The position numbers were made by a program, and so were the translations under genes. This document shows positions 13,749 through 22,280 of a stretch of DNA of 64,000 nt, piece after piece. How positions within the stretch are numbered: position 1 is the stretch's first letter; each line of letters opens with the position of its first letter. Location of the stretch: contig NZ_JARSBN010000011.1 of assembly GCF_029624125.1 (NCBI RefSeq), positions 1 through 64,000 on the forward strand. The letters run 5' to 3'. Source of the stretch: Winogradskyella marincola (GTDB lineage: Bacteria > Bacteroidota > Bacteroidia > Flavobacteriales > Flavobacteriaceae). Below the pieces are notes generated by a model, which made no database searches, had not been told where the DNA came from, and saw only the letters and a program-made list of their open reading frames with translations.

Positions 13749-14984
13749 ATGAGCTCTATAAAAATTAGTGTTATTGTTCCTATTTATCGTATAGAAAAAT
13801 ACTTAGCACAATGTATTGAAAGTCTGTTAGAACAATCGTTTAAAGACTTTGAATTAATATTGGTAGACGATGGCAGTCCCGACAATTGCCCTCAAATTTG
13901 TGATGATTATGCAAAGAATGATAACCGAATCAAAGTAATTCATAAACCAAACGGAGGTTTATTATCAGCCAGAAAGGCTGGATTAGAAGCCGCGTCAGGC
14001 ACACACATAGCGTACGTTGATGGAGATGATTGGGTAGATCATTTTTATTTAGACACACTGTACAAACTTGCCATAGCCAATGATGCAGATTTAGCTGTTA
14101 CTGGTCATTTTAGAGAATTTGATGGTAAAATTGAAACCGTAAAACCAAAAAATCCTGGGTTTTATGATGAAACTAAAATTAAATCTGAGATTTTACCAAA
14201 AGCCATATATAATGGCGAGTTCTGCGAACACGGAATGTCTACTTATGTTTGGAATAAGCTCTTTAAAAAAGAACTTTTAGAAAAAGTACTTTACGATGTA
14301 CCAAACGATGTTGTAATGGGAGAAGATGCTGCTATTGTATATTCTTACTTAGCTTTTACAAAACGATTAGCCATAAGTAAAATTCCTCTGTATTATTACA
14401 GACAACGACACGATTCGATTGTAAAATCTGTTGAAAACCCAAAGACAGAATACTACAGACTTGGACTTTTAATGAATTTCCTTAAAACTAAATTAAGCAA
14501 TGTTTTAGATGAGGAAAATCTAGATACACAAATCACATTCTATCTCTATTCGCAAATCTTAGTAAGGTCTGGTGGACTCATATACAATGAGAAAAACGAC
14601 ACCTGGTTTAATCCTTTTTTAAAAGCAGAAAAAGACTCTAAAGTTGTAGTATATAGCTCTGGGTCCTTTGGCCAGCATATACTTTCTACCAATCTTAAAA
14701 CAGATTATTTCAAAATCGTAAAATGGATAGATGTAGATTATCACGATTTAAAAATTGGTAAAAACACTGTCAATCCTATCAGTAGTATTTACAACGATGA
14801 GTTTGATTATCTAATAATAGCAACCATTAACCCTTCAACTCACAAATCTTTAAAAGAAGAATTAGAATTAATGGGTATTAACCAATCTAAAATCGTTAAA
14901 ACCAATACAGACGAAGCAAAAATCAATAGCCTACTAACAGACATAGGCTTTGATGAAAATTTTATATTTAATCAAAATAACTAA
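13749..14984 (+). CDS. GT2 glycosyltransferase with an extra C-terminal Rossmann-like domain
   Basis: This 411-aa protein has an N-terminal GT-A fold: ISVIVPIYRIEKYLAQCIES (start), LILVDDGSPDNCPQICDDYA (about 38) and AYVDGDDWVD (about 92), the DxD-type metal site that positions the nucleotide-sugar. Family GT2 members of this kind add sugars to polysaccharides or glycolipids. Residues about 295-400 form a second unit beginning KVVVYSSGSFGQHILS, a Rossmann-like nucleotide-binding pattern followed by DYLIIATINPSTH. This is not part of standard GT2 enzymes and may bind a cofactor or donor. It starts 2 bp after the lactonase gene, implying coupled translation. Confidence 0.85.
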   Translation: MSSIKISVIVPIYRIEKYLAQCIESLLEQSFKDFELILVDDGSPDNCPQICDDYAKNDNRIKVIHKPNGGLLSARKAGLEAASGTHIAYVDGDDWVDHFYLDTLYKLAIANDADLAVTGHFREFDGKIETVKPKNPGFYDETKIKSEILPKAIYNGEFCEHGMSTYVWNKLFKKELLEKVLYDVPNDVVMGEDAAIVYSYLAFTKRLAISKIPLYYYRQRHDSIVKSVENPKTEYYRLGLLMNFLKTKLSNVLDEENLDTQITFYLYSQILVRSGGLIYNEKNDTWFNPFLKAEKDSKVVVYSSGSFGQHILSTNLKTDYFKIVKWIDVDYHDLKIGKNTVNPISSIYNDEFDYLIIATINPSTHKSLKEELELMGINQSKIVKTNTDEAKINSLLTDIGFDENFIFNQNN

Positions 14985-15033
14985 TAATAATTCCCTAACA
15001 CTAAAAGTTAATAATCTATAAAAATCAACAACA

Positions 15034-16320
15034 ATGAAAAAAATAATTATTCTTGGTGGCAACCCAGAAACAGGTGTTTTAGTAGAATTTGCTAATAACA
15101 TGGGACTACATACTATTGTAATAGACCCAAACCCAGATGCACCTGCTAAAAAATTTGCTGCCGAAACTTACGACATAGATGGTTTTAACATTGATGGCAT
15201 TGTAAAGATTGCTCAAGAACAAAATGTTGATGCTGTACTTGTTGGTGTTGCTGATATATTAGTTAAACCTTACAAAGAAATTTGCGATAGACTTGGCTTA
15301 CCTTGCTATGCTACAGATGGTACAATTGAAGCTTTTTGCAGCAAAGATGGTTACAAACGCTATTGTGAAAAATATGATGTACTAGACATACCTGGAATTT
15401 ATCTTAAAAAAGACGAACCAATAAGAAAGCCAAAAAACGTAGAACTACCACTAATGGTAAAACCAGTAGATAGTGGCGGAGGTGTTGGTATGAAAATATG
15501 TAGGGACGAAGAAGATTATAACGAAACTGTAAAAAATGTTCTTAAATTCTCTAAAAAGGGTGTTGTACTCGTAGAAAAATATATGGATTCTAGTTGCCAT
15601 GATATGGCTGCATACTATACTTTTAAGGATGGTGTCCCTTATTTATCTGCAGTGTACGATAGAACTTTAACAAGATTGCAAGGCAACTCAAGCCCTATAG
15701 GTTTAGCGACATTATACCCTTCTAAATTAGCTAAAGAATTTGTAGAAACTGTACACCCAAAGTTGAGTGAGTTATTTAAAGCTACGGGAGTTAAAAATGG
15801 TGTTTTAAACGTTCAGTTTTTTGTTGAAAATGGTATATTCTACAGTTACGATCCTGGATTTAGATTACAAGGAGAAGCGCCTCACATTCATTTAGCACAT
15901 ATCAATGGTTTTGACCATAGAAATATGCTTTTAAATTTTGCTTTAACAGGTGTTTTTGGTGATGATAATTTTGCAGAACAAAACGATTACATGCTACGTG
16001 GCAAAAAAGCATGTTCTATTTGGGTACTTTTAAAAGCTGGTAAAATCACATCAATAAAAGGCTTAGAAGAACTTAAGAATCATAAGAATGTAATTTTTGT
16101 TGTAGAGCGATTTAAAGAAGGTGACGAAGTATTACCTGCTATGATTGGTACAGAAAGACAAGTTTTGTACAGAATATATACAGTTTCAGACTCAGTTGCA
16201 GAAACTAACCAAACCATTTTAGACATTCAAAACATATTAGATATCCGAGACGAAAACGGTGAAGATATGGTATTAGAATGGACAGATTTATGGAATACAG
16301 ATGAGTATAGTCATCATTAA
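15034..16320 (+). CDS. ATP-grasp ligase, carbamoyl-phosphate-synthase-like
   Basis: This 428-aa protein has a pre-ATP-grasp domain at the N-terminus (IIILGGNPETGVLVEFANNM), then LPLMVKPVDSGGGVGMKI (about 140, ATP-binding lysine and Gly loop), VLVEKYMDS (about 180), and LNVQFFVENG..YDPGFRLQG (about 265-285, metal-binding region, with Asp where many have Glu-x-Asn). The C-terminus has an extra domain seen in biosynthetic ATP-grasp ligases. These enzymes make an acyl-phosphate and join it to an amine or other nucleophile. In this unit a sugar acid is a plausible acyl substrate and an amino acid or amino sugar a plausible partner; that is inference. Spacing to neighbours is 49 and 33 bp. Confidence 0.85.
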   Translation: MKKIIILGGNPETGVLVEFANNMGLHTIVIDPNPDAPAKKFAAETYDIDGFNIDGIVKIAQEQNVDAVLVGVADILVKPYKEICDRLGLPCYATDGTIEAFCSKDGYKRYCEKYDVLDIPGIYLKKDEPIRKPKNVELPLMVKPVDSGGGVGMKICRDEEDYNETVKNVLKFSKKGVVLVEKYMDSSCHDMAAYYTFKDGVPYLSAVYDRTLTRLQGNSSPIGLATLYPSKLAKEFVETVHPKLSELFKATGVKNGVLNVQFFVENGIFYSYDPGFRLQGEAPHIHLAHINGFDHRNMLLNFALTGVFGDDNFAEQNDYMLRGKKACSIWVLLKAGKITSIKGLEELKNHKNVIFVVERFKEGDEVLPAMIGTERQVLYRIYTVSDSVAETNQTILDIQNILDIRDENGEDMVLEWTDLWNTDEYSHH

Positions 16321-16353
16321 CTATAAAATCAAACTATCAATCAACCAGAAAAA

Positions 16354-17127
16354 ATGAGTATTAACATTTTAGAAAAATTTAGTTTAAAGGACAAAAAATC
16401 CATTGTTGTCGGAGGTGCTGGAGATCTCGGTAAAGCTATGGTAGAAGCTCTTGCAGAAGCTGGAGCGCAGGTTGTTGTCATAGATATTGACGACAGAATG
16501 TACGATTTATGCAATGACTTAAAAGCTAATGGTTTCAATGTAGAGCCTGTAAAAGCTGATGTTAGCAAAATTGAAGACATCAAAAGCTCTTATAAAAAGG
16601 CTTTAGAAATTCTTGAAGGCAAACTGGATATTTTAGTGAATTCTGCAGGAATTCAACGACGCTATCCTAGCGAACAGTTTCCAGAAGAAGAATGGAGCAA
16701 AGTTATTGCTATTAATCTCGACGCTACATTCTACTACTGTAAGTATGCAGCCAATACAATGCTAGAAGGCAATGGAGGAAAAATTATCAATGTTGCATCA
16801 TTAATGAGCTTCTTGGGCGGAATTACAATTCCTGCTTATGCAGCATCAAAAGGTGGTGTTGGTCAGTTAACAAAAGCACTATCAAATGATTTAGCCGAAA
16901 AAGGCATTTGTGTTAATGCTATTGCACCTGGTTACATGGACACACAATTAAACGTCGCTTTAATTAACGATAAAAAACGAACTGATGAAGTTTTTATGCG
17001 TGTGCCAATGAAGCGTTGGGGAACTGGTGAAGATTTAAAGGGACTTACTGTCTTTTTAGCATCGTCTGCAAGCGATTATGTTACTGGTACTATAATCCCT
17101 GTTGATGGTGGTTATTTAGGTAGATAA
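16354..17127 (+). CDS. SDR related to KduD/gluconate 5-dehydrogenase
   Basis: This 257-aa classical SDR starts FSLKDKKSIVVGGAGDLGKA, with the NAD(P) Gly motif. VNSAGIQRR near 95, Ser in INVASLMSF, YAASKGGVGQLTKALSNDLA (YxxxK), NAIAPGYMDTQLN and the C-terminal VTGTIIPVDGGYLGR match the KduD/Gno group, which interconverts keto-uronates or 5-keto-gluconate. Asp after the second strand (VVIDIDD) favours NAD(H). It is the last gene of the five-gene unit and is followed by a palindromic element. The exact substrate is unknown. Confidence 0.87.
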   Translation: MSINILEKFSLKDKKSIVVGGAGDLGKAMVEALAEAGAQVVVIDIDDRMYDLCNDLKANGFNVEPVKADVSKIEDIKSSYKKALEILEGKLDILVNSAGIQRRYPSEQFPEEEWSKVIAINLDATFYYCKYAANTMLEGNGGKIINVASLMSFLGGITIPAYAASKGGVGQLTKALSNDLAEKGICVNAIAPGYMDTQLNVALINDKKRTDEVFMRVPMKRWGTGEDLKGLTVFLASSASDYVTGTIIPVDGGYLGR

Positions 17128-17150
17128 AAGATTATTTTCTAATAAAAAAA

Positions 17151-17278
17151 GAAACTGTTGTCTAAAAAAATCTCAAAACAGTCATTCTGAATTTATTTCA
17201 GAATCTTTTTGAATTAATTTACAAGAATCTGAAACGAGTTCAGATTGACAAAAACATGAAGTTTGAGACAACAGCTTC
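17151..17278. repeat. Nested inverted-repeat element between convergent genes
   Basis: The outer arms are GAAACTGTTGTCT (17151-17163) and AGACAACAGCTTC (17266-17278). The inner arms at 17181-17206 and 17224-17249 are imperfect inverted copies built from GTCATTCTGAATT and ATTTCAGAATCT. This looks like a small dispersed flavobacterial hairpin element and can also end transcription from both sides. Confidence 0.65.
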
Positions 17279-17283
17279 TTCTT

Positions 17284-18039
17284 TTATTGGTTGAGCAATT
17301 CAACCTCAATGTTTTTCAATTCAATTTTAGATAATAATTTTAACTCATTTTCTTCAAAAGCTTCACCTAAATCAAACAGTTCTAATTCTTTGTTTTCAGT
17401 CTTATAATTGTTATAATCTACAAAACGCATTCCTTCAATATTTTGTTCATTATAAGCCTCTCTAAAACGCATTCCTACTCCATTATCTTCACTGTAGGAA
17501 TACGCTAAATAATCTAAACCAAAATCCTCTTTATCAAACCAATACACAAACACATCTTCATAGTCCTCACCTCCACCTTCAGCATTAAATGTTACTTTAA
17601 CTTTATAATAATCCTTGTTTTTTATTTTTTCGCTACCTAACAATGTCTTGTTCACCGCTTCAGCATTTAAACCATACGGTAAAACCGAAAAATAATGCAC
17701 CGAGTTTACAGAAGCAGAAAACTTAGCCTTCATACTGTCTTCAATAATAACACGACTTTCGTTTATAAAGCGGTCAAAATTATTGTTGGTCAGTAAGTCA
17801 AAAACCGAATCATTATCATCTTTAAACATTCTTATTAAAGAAAACTGGCCTTTATCTCGTCTTGCCACATAAAACTTATCTCTAAAATTAAATCTGATAA
17901 TAGAATTATCAAAGGCTTCACCTCCGGATTTTTCTATTGATTTGGTTACAATCTCATCTGCAGAAAGTTTGATCTCTGCCTTTTCTTCTTTGCAGTTAAA
18001 AAGCATTAATCCAAATAAAACCAAGTATAAATATTTCAT
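17284..18039 (-). CDS. DUF6503-like lipoprotein
   Basis: This 251-aa protein begins MKYLYLVLFGLMLFNC, a lipoprotein signal peptide with Cys at 16, so it is anchored in the envelope. The mature part (ADEIVTKSIEKSGGEAFDNSIIRFNFRDK at the front, followed by beta-rich sequence with YWFDKEDFGLDYLAY near 165) resembles the DUF6503 group of Bacteroidota lipoproteins, which look like LolA/LolB-type half-barrels. The family assignment is from memory of the pattern. It is monocistronic, with unknown function. It converges on the KduD-like gene. Confidence 0.7.
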   Translation of the reverse strand: MKYLYLVLFGLMLFNCKEEKAEIKLSADEIVTKSIEKSGGEAFDNSIIRFNFRDKFYVARRDKGQFSLIRMFKDDNDSVFDLLTNNNFDRFINESRVIIEDSMKAKFSASVNSVHYFSVLPYGLNAEAVNKTLLGSEKIKNKDYYKVKVTFNAEGGGEDYEDVFVYWFDKEDFGLDYLAYSYSEDNGVGMRFREAYNEQNIEGMRFVDYNNYKTENKELELFDLGEAFEENELKLLSKIELKNIEVELLNQ

Positions 18040-18106
18040 GATATTGATTTAGGTAATTAAAGTCGTAAAGCTAAGTAATAGTTTACAATAAAACATACTT
18101 GATGCT

Positions 18107-18134
18107 TTTGTACTTTGTACTTTGTACTTGATAC
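18107..18134. repeat. Heptamer tandem repeat upstream of smpB
   Basis: TTTGTAC occurs three times in tandem from 18107 to 18127, followed by an altered copy TTGATAC. It ends 22 bp before the smpB start. See also 29440-29467 and the repeats inside yggS and prmC. Confidence 0.8.
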
Positions 18135-18156
18135 TTTCTTATTATCTTTGCCAACT

Positions 18157-18615
18157 ATGCAAAAAAAGGTAAACATACTAAACAAGAAGGCTAAATTTCA
18201 GTACGAGATACTAGATAAGTACACAGCCGGAATTGTTTTATCTGGCACTGAGATAAAATCTATAAGAGCCAGTAAAGCCTCTATTGCCGAAAGTTTTTGC
18301 GAATTTAATGAGCGTGGAGAACTGTTTGTTATTAATATGACTATAGAAGAATACGCTTTTGGTAATTACTACAACCATAAACCTAAAGCTGAGCGCAAAT
18401 TATTACTTAACAAACGTGAGCTTAAAAAGCTTGAAAAAGAAGTTAACGTTAAAGGAAACGCTATTATTCCGCTTCGTTTATTTGTTAACGAAAAAGGATT
18501 AGCAAAAATTGAAATTGCTTTAGGAAAAGGTAAAAAACTCTACGATAAGCGCGAAACGATAAAAGATCGTGACAATAAGCGTAATTTAGACCGTATTAAG
18601 AAAAGTTTTCGATAA
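18157..18615 (+). CDS. smpB: SsrA-binding protein SmpB
   Basis: SmpB brings tmRNA to stalled ribosomes for trans-translation. The start chosen is the ATG at 18157 (MQKKVNILNKKAKFQYEI). The longer frame from 18115 runs through the heptamer repeat and would add a non-conserved tail. The 152 aa are the usual length. ILDKYTAGIVLSGTEIKSIR is the strongest signature, followed by KASIAESFCEF and YNHKPKAERKLLL. The basic C-terminal tail KLYDKRETIKDRDNKR is the helix that enters the decoding centre. No tmRNA gene is visible in this window. Confidence 0.95.
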   Translation: MQKKVNILNKKAKFQYEILDKYTAGIVLSGTEIKSIRASKASIAESFCEFNERGELFVINMTIEEYAFGNYYNHKPKAERKLLLNKRELKKLEKEVNVKGNAIIPLRLFVNEKGLAKIEIALGKGKKLYDKRETIKDRDNKRNLDRIKKSFR

Positions 18616-18801
18616 TTTTAGGATTGCTATAACTTTTACATATTTCATTTTGCTCTAAGTTTGATGCAGTTACAGGCAACCATTAGTGGTAAAATAGCGT
18701 CTGTAATTATAAAGGCATGTTTTTTGTGAGATAAACGAAAAAATGTAAATCTCGATTATCGAATAAAATTTATGTCTAAGTTTAACCATCAATCAATATC
18801 T

Positions 18802-21264
18802 ATGAATCTAAAACTACACGCTCTTTTTTTACTTTTCTTTTGCACTTTTGCATCTGCACAAATCACAGGAACCATTACAAACACTAAAGGAGAACCGCTT
18901 ACCTTTGTAAACATCCTTATAGAAAACACCTATAAAGGTACTACCAGTAATGACGATGGTTATTATGAATTATCTATTTCTGAAGAAAAAACCTACACTA
19001 TTCTATACACTTATTTAGGCTACAAAACAGTTAAGAAAACTGTAGATGTTACATCAATGCCTTTTAATATTAATGTTACTTTAGAAGAAGAATCTGTTTC
19101 TCTAAATGAAGTTGTTGTAGCATCAGAAGACAATCCTGCAAACGCAATCATTAGACAAGCTATAGCCAAACGAAAAGAGAATCTTGAAAAAATTGAATCT
19201 TTTAAAGCCGACTTCTATTCGCGTGGATTGATAAGAATTAAAGATGCTCCCGAAAAAATACTAGGTCAAGAAATTGGCGACCTTGGAGGTGGCTTAGACT
19301 CTACCAGAAGTGGTATTATATATCTATCCGAAACCATTTCAAAAATTCAATATTTACGACCAAATCAACTCAAAGAAAAAATTACAGCCTCTAAAGTAAG
19401 CGGAGACGATAATGGTTTTAGTTTCAACAATGCACAAGATGTAGATTATAATTTTTATAACAATACAGTTGAATTTGGTAATCAAATCGTGTCACCAATA
19501 GCTAACAATGCCTTTGGTTATTACCGCTATAAATTAGAAGGTATCTTTTATGATGAACATGGCAACCTCATCAATAAAATAAATGTAATTCCTAAGCGCG
19601 AAAATGATCCTGTATTTTCAGGTACCATTTACATTGTAGAAGACCAATGGACGCTTTATGCTATTGAACTAGACATTACAGGAACACAAGCCAGAATTCC
19701 TGCTGCAGATATCATCTCTTTAAAACAAAGTTTTTCGTATTCTAAGACTGACGATTTATGGGCTTTAATATCGCAAAGTATTGACTTTAAATACGGCATT
19801 TTTGGCATTAAAGGAGATGGTCGTTTTACTGCTGTTTATAGCAATTACGAATTCAACTCTAATCTTACTCAAAAAGATTTTGGTGCAGAGCTTGTTTCTT
19901 TCGAAAATGAGGCTAACAAAAAAGATTCTCTATTCTGGAAACAAATACGACCTGTTCCATTAACTGAAGAAGAACGTACAGATTATGTAAAGAAAGACAG
20001 TATACAAATTGTACGCGAATCTAAAACGTACTTAGATTCTGTAGATCGCGAAAAAAACAAATTTAAACTTGGTGATGTTTTAGGTTACACCTATAACAAT
20101 TCTTACAAAAAGTATAGTCTTGGTTACAGCATTCCGTTTGGAGGCGTTCAGTTTAATACTGTACAAGGATTTACAACACAACTCAATTTATTTTACACCA
20201 AACAACTAGACGAATTTAGACGCTATTTTAATGCCAGTGCAAGCGTGCAATATGGTTTTTCGGATGAACGCTTACGAGCTACAGCATCATTACGATATAA
20301 GTTTAACAACACTAACAGACGTTTCTTAACGCTTTCTGGAGGTACAAAGGTAGAACAGTTTAATCCTGCCAATCCTATTTCGCCAATAGAGAACTCGGTT
20401 GCCAGCTTATTTTTTGAAGAAAACTACATGAAATTATACGAGCGTCGTTTTGTTCAACTTAATTATTCTGAAGAATTATTTAACGGTTTTAATCTGTACT
20501 CTAACATTTCTTACGAAAACAGAACTGCGCTTTTCAACACAACAGATCAGGCATTTTACCCAAGAGGAGATCAGGAATATTTAAGCAATAACCCAATAAA
20601 TCCAACAAGTACAGATGCACCTTTTGAAAACCATAACATTGTAAAACTTAATGTTACTGGTCAGATTAATTTTGGTCAAAAATATTTGAGTTATCCAGAT
20701 AGTAAATTCAATATTAACTCAGAGAAATATCCAACTTTAGTATTGAGTTACGAAAAAGGTCTGGGAGCTACAAATAGCGATTATAATTATGACCAAGTTA
20801 AGGCAAGACTCTATCAAAGCTTTACCATAGCTGATAAAGGGCGTTTTAATTACAATATTAGAGCAGGCAAATTCTTCAATGCAGACGATATTGCTTTTAT
20901 GGATTACCAACATTTTAATGGCAACCAATTAGCAATTAGCCAAAGAGGCAATTACACCAATGTCTTTAATAACCTAGGTTATTACGATTTAAGCACCAAT
21001 GACAGTTATCTAGAAATGCATGCCGAACATGATTTTAATGGTTATATTTTGGGAAAAATCCCTGGTTTAAACAAGCTGAATTTCAACCTTATAGTAGGTG
21101 CACACAACTTAGCAACACCAGACAACAAACCGTATCAAGAATTTACAATTGGAATAGATAATATTGGCTGGGGAAAATGGCGTTTCTTAAGGTTTGATTA
21201 TATTCGCTCTTACCAAGGAGGATTTCAAGGTGATGCTATTTTATTTGGCTTGAAATTCTTTTAA
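18802..21264 (+). CDS. CarboxypepD_reg plus DUF5686 outer-membrane protein
   Basis: About 820 aa from the ATG at 18802. An in-frame ATG at 18772 would lengthen the leader by 10 residues; the shorter start gives a cleaner signal peptide (MNLKLHALFLLFFCTFASAQ). Residues about 20-110 form a carboxypeptidase-regulatory-like domain (ITGTITNTKGEPLTFVNI, then YLGYKTVKKTV), the same fold found at the N-terminus of SusC-type receptors. The rest matches DUF5686: a long region, then alternating amphipathic strands ending in FQGDAILFGLKFF, a barrel-like C-terminus with terminal Phe. It is likely an outer-membrane barrel of unknown role. No TonB plug is visible. Confidence 0.85.
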   Translation: MNLKLHALFLLFFCTFASAQITGTITNTKGEPLTFVNILIENTYKGTTSNDDGYYELSISEEKTYTILYTYLGYKTVKKTVDVTSMPFNINVTLEEESVSLNEVVVASEDNPANAIIRQAIAKRKENLEKIESFKADFYSRGLIRIKDAPEKILGQEIGDLGGGLDSTRSGIIYLSETISKIQYLRPNQLKEKITASKVSGDDNGFSFNNAQDVDYNFYNNTVEFGNQIVSPIANNAFGYYRYKLEGIFYDEHGNLINKINVIPKRENDPVFSGTIYIVEDQWTLYAIELDITGTQARIPAADIISLKQSFSYSKTDDLWALISQSIDFKYGIFGIKGDGRFTAVYSNYEFNSNLTQKDFGAELVSFENEANKKDSLFWKQIRPVPLTEEERTDYVKKDSIQIVRESKTYLDSVDREKNKFKLGDVLGYTYNNSYKKYSLGYSIPFGGVQFNTVQGFTTQLNLFYTKQLDEFRRYFNASASVQYGFSDERLRATASLRYKFNNTNRRFLTLSGGTKVEQFNPANPISPIENSVASLFFEENYMKLYERRFVQLNYSEELFNGFNLYSNISYENRTALFNTTDQAFYPRGDQEYLSNNPINPTSTDAPFENHNIVKLNVTGQINFGQKYLSYPDSKFNINSEKYPTLVLSYEKGLGATNSDYNYDQVKARLYQSFTIADKGRFNYNIRAGKFFNADDIAFMDYQHFNGNQLAISQRGNYTNVFNNLGYYDLSTNDSYLEMHAEHDFNGYILGKIPGLNKLNFNLIVGAHNLATPDNKPYQEFTIGIDNIGWGKWRFLRFDYIRSYQGGFQGDAILFGLKFF

Positions 21265-21279
21265 AATTAACTTAAAAAA

Positions 21280-21714
21280 ATGAAAGTTCAGATCTTATCA
21301 TTATTATTTATTTTTAGTTTAACTCATTCATTTGCTCAAAAAAATAGTGAAATGATAACACCTGAAAACGCTAACGAATTATTTAAAGAATTTATTGCAA
21401 AGGAAAAGTTTATAAAAGAAGGAACTTATCCAGGCATTTCAGATGAGAAACTGAAACCAACATTAACAGAAAAAATAAATAGTGTTGCCAAAGACTTTCA
21501 AAAAGTTTCTGAAAGTAAAAAGCCTAAAAAAGAAAATTATCTCAATGTCATAAAAAGTGGATTAGCTAAGTTTCCTGAAATTGAACTTGGTTATGATTCA
21601 GAAGATAGGGAACGTATTTGTTCTTATTTTGAAGAGCTTATGGATATTGTAAATTTAGAAAGTTCAAACGGATTATTAAATAAATTCTACTATGGTTTCA
21701 ACCCAAACAATTGA
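21280..21714 (+). CDS. Small exported protein of unknown function (144 aa)
   Basis: The signal peptide MKVQILSLLFIFSLTHSFAQ predicts export. The mature protein is helical and charged (NANELFKEFIAKEKFIKEGTY, SEDRERICSYFEELMDIV) and may be a DUF4844-type small protein, which I cannot confirm. It starts 16 bp after the DUF5686 gene and ends 1 bp before the next gene's start, so it belongs to an operon of exported proteins (18802-24125). Confidence 0.65.
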   Translation: MKVQILSLLFIFSLTHSFAQKNSEMITPENANELFKEFIAKEKFIKEGTYPGISDEKLKPTLTEKINSVAKDFQKVSESKKPKKENYLNVIKSGLAKFPEIELGYDSEDRERICSYFEELMDIVNLESSNGLLNKFYYGFNPNN

Positions 21715-21715
21715 T

Positions 21716-22249
21716 ATGTCAAAATATAAATTATTACTACTAATTATTTTTCTAGGGAGTTCGCTAAATATCATAGCCCAAGAAGAAAAAAAAGATTACA
21801 GCAAAAATGTAGCTACATTAGATAGCACCATTGAAACTCTATACACCGTCATTTCTGGCGACAAAGGCTTTGAACGCGATTGGGCTTTATTTAAGCATTT
21901 GTTTCACAAAAATGCAAAGCTAATTCCTACTGGTAAGAACAAAGAAGGAAAACAAATAGCGCGCTACATGACACCTGACGATTACATTAACAGCTCAGGA
22001 AAATGGTTAGTAGAAAACGGATTTCATGAAGTTGAAATTAACAGAGAGGTACAAACATTTGGAAACATTACACAAGTGTTCAGTACTTATGAATCTTTCA
22101 AAAATAAAGACGATGATAAATCATTTATGCGAGGCATTAACAGTATTCAGTTACTAAATGATGGCGAACGTTGGTGGATTATCAATATTTACTGGATGCA
22201 AGAAACCAAAGACAACCCAATTCCTGAAGATTATTTGCCAAAGAATTAA
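21716..22249 (+). CDS. Exported SnoaL/NTF2-like protein
   Basis: The start is the ATG at 21716, directly after the previous stop, giving 177 aa and a signal peptide (MSKYKLLLLIIFLGSSLNIIAQ). The mature part (TLDSTIETLYTVISGDKGFE, DWALFKHLFHKNAKLIPTG, then TQVFSTYES and WWIINIYWMQE) has the helix-then-sheet pattern of SnoaL/NTF2-like folds such as DUF4440. These domains bind small ligands or act as accessory units; the role here is unknown. An upstream ATG at 21692 would overlap the previous gene and break the signal peptide. Confidence 0.7.
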   Translation: MSKYKLLLLIIFLGSSLNIIAQEEKKDYSKNVATLDSTIETLYTVISGDKGFERDWALFKHLFHKNAKLIPTGKNKEGKQIARYMTPDDYINSSGKWLVENGFHEVEINREVQTFGNITQVFSTYESFKNKDDDKSFMRGINSIQLLNDGERWWIINIYWMQETKDNPIPEDYLPKN

Positions 22250-22280
22250 TCTTATTTTTATCAAAAGTAAAAACAACATC

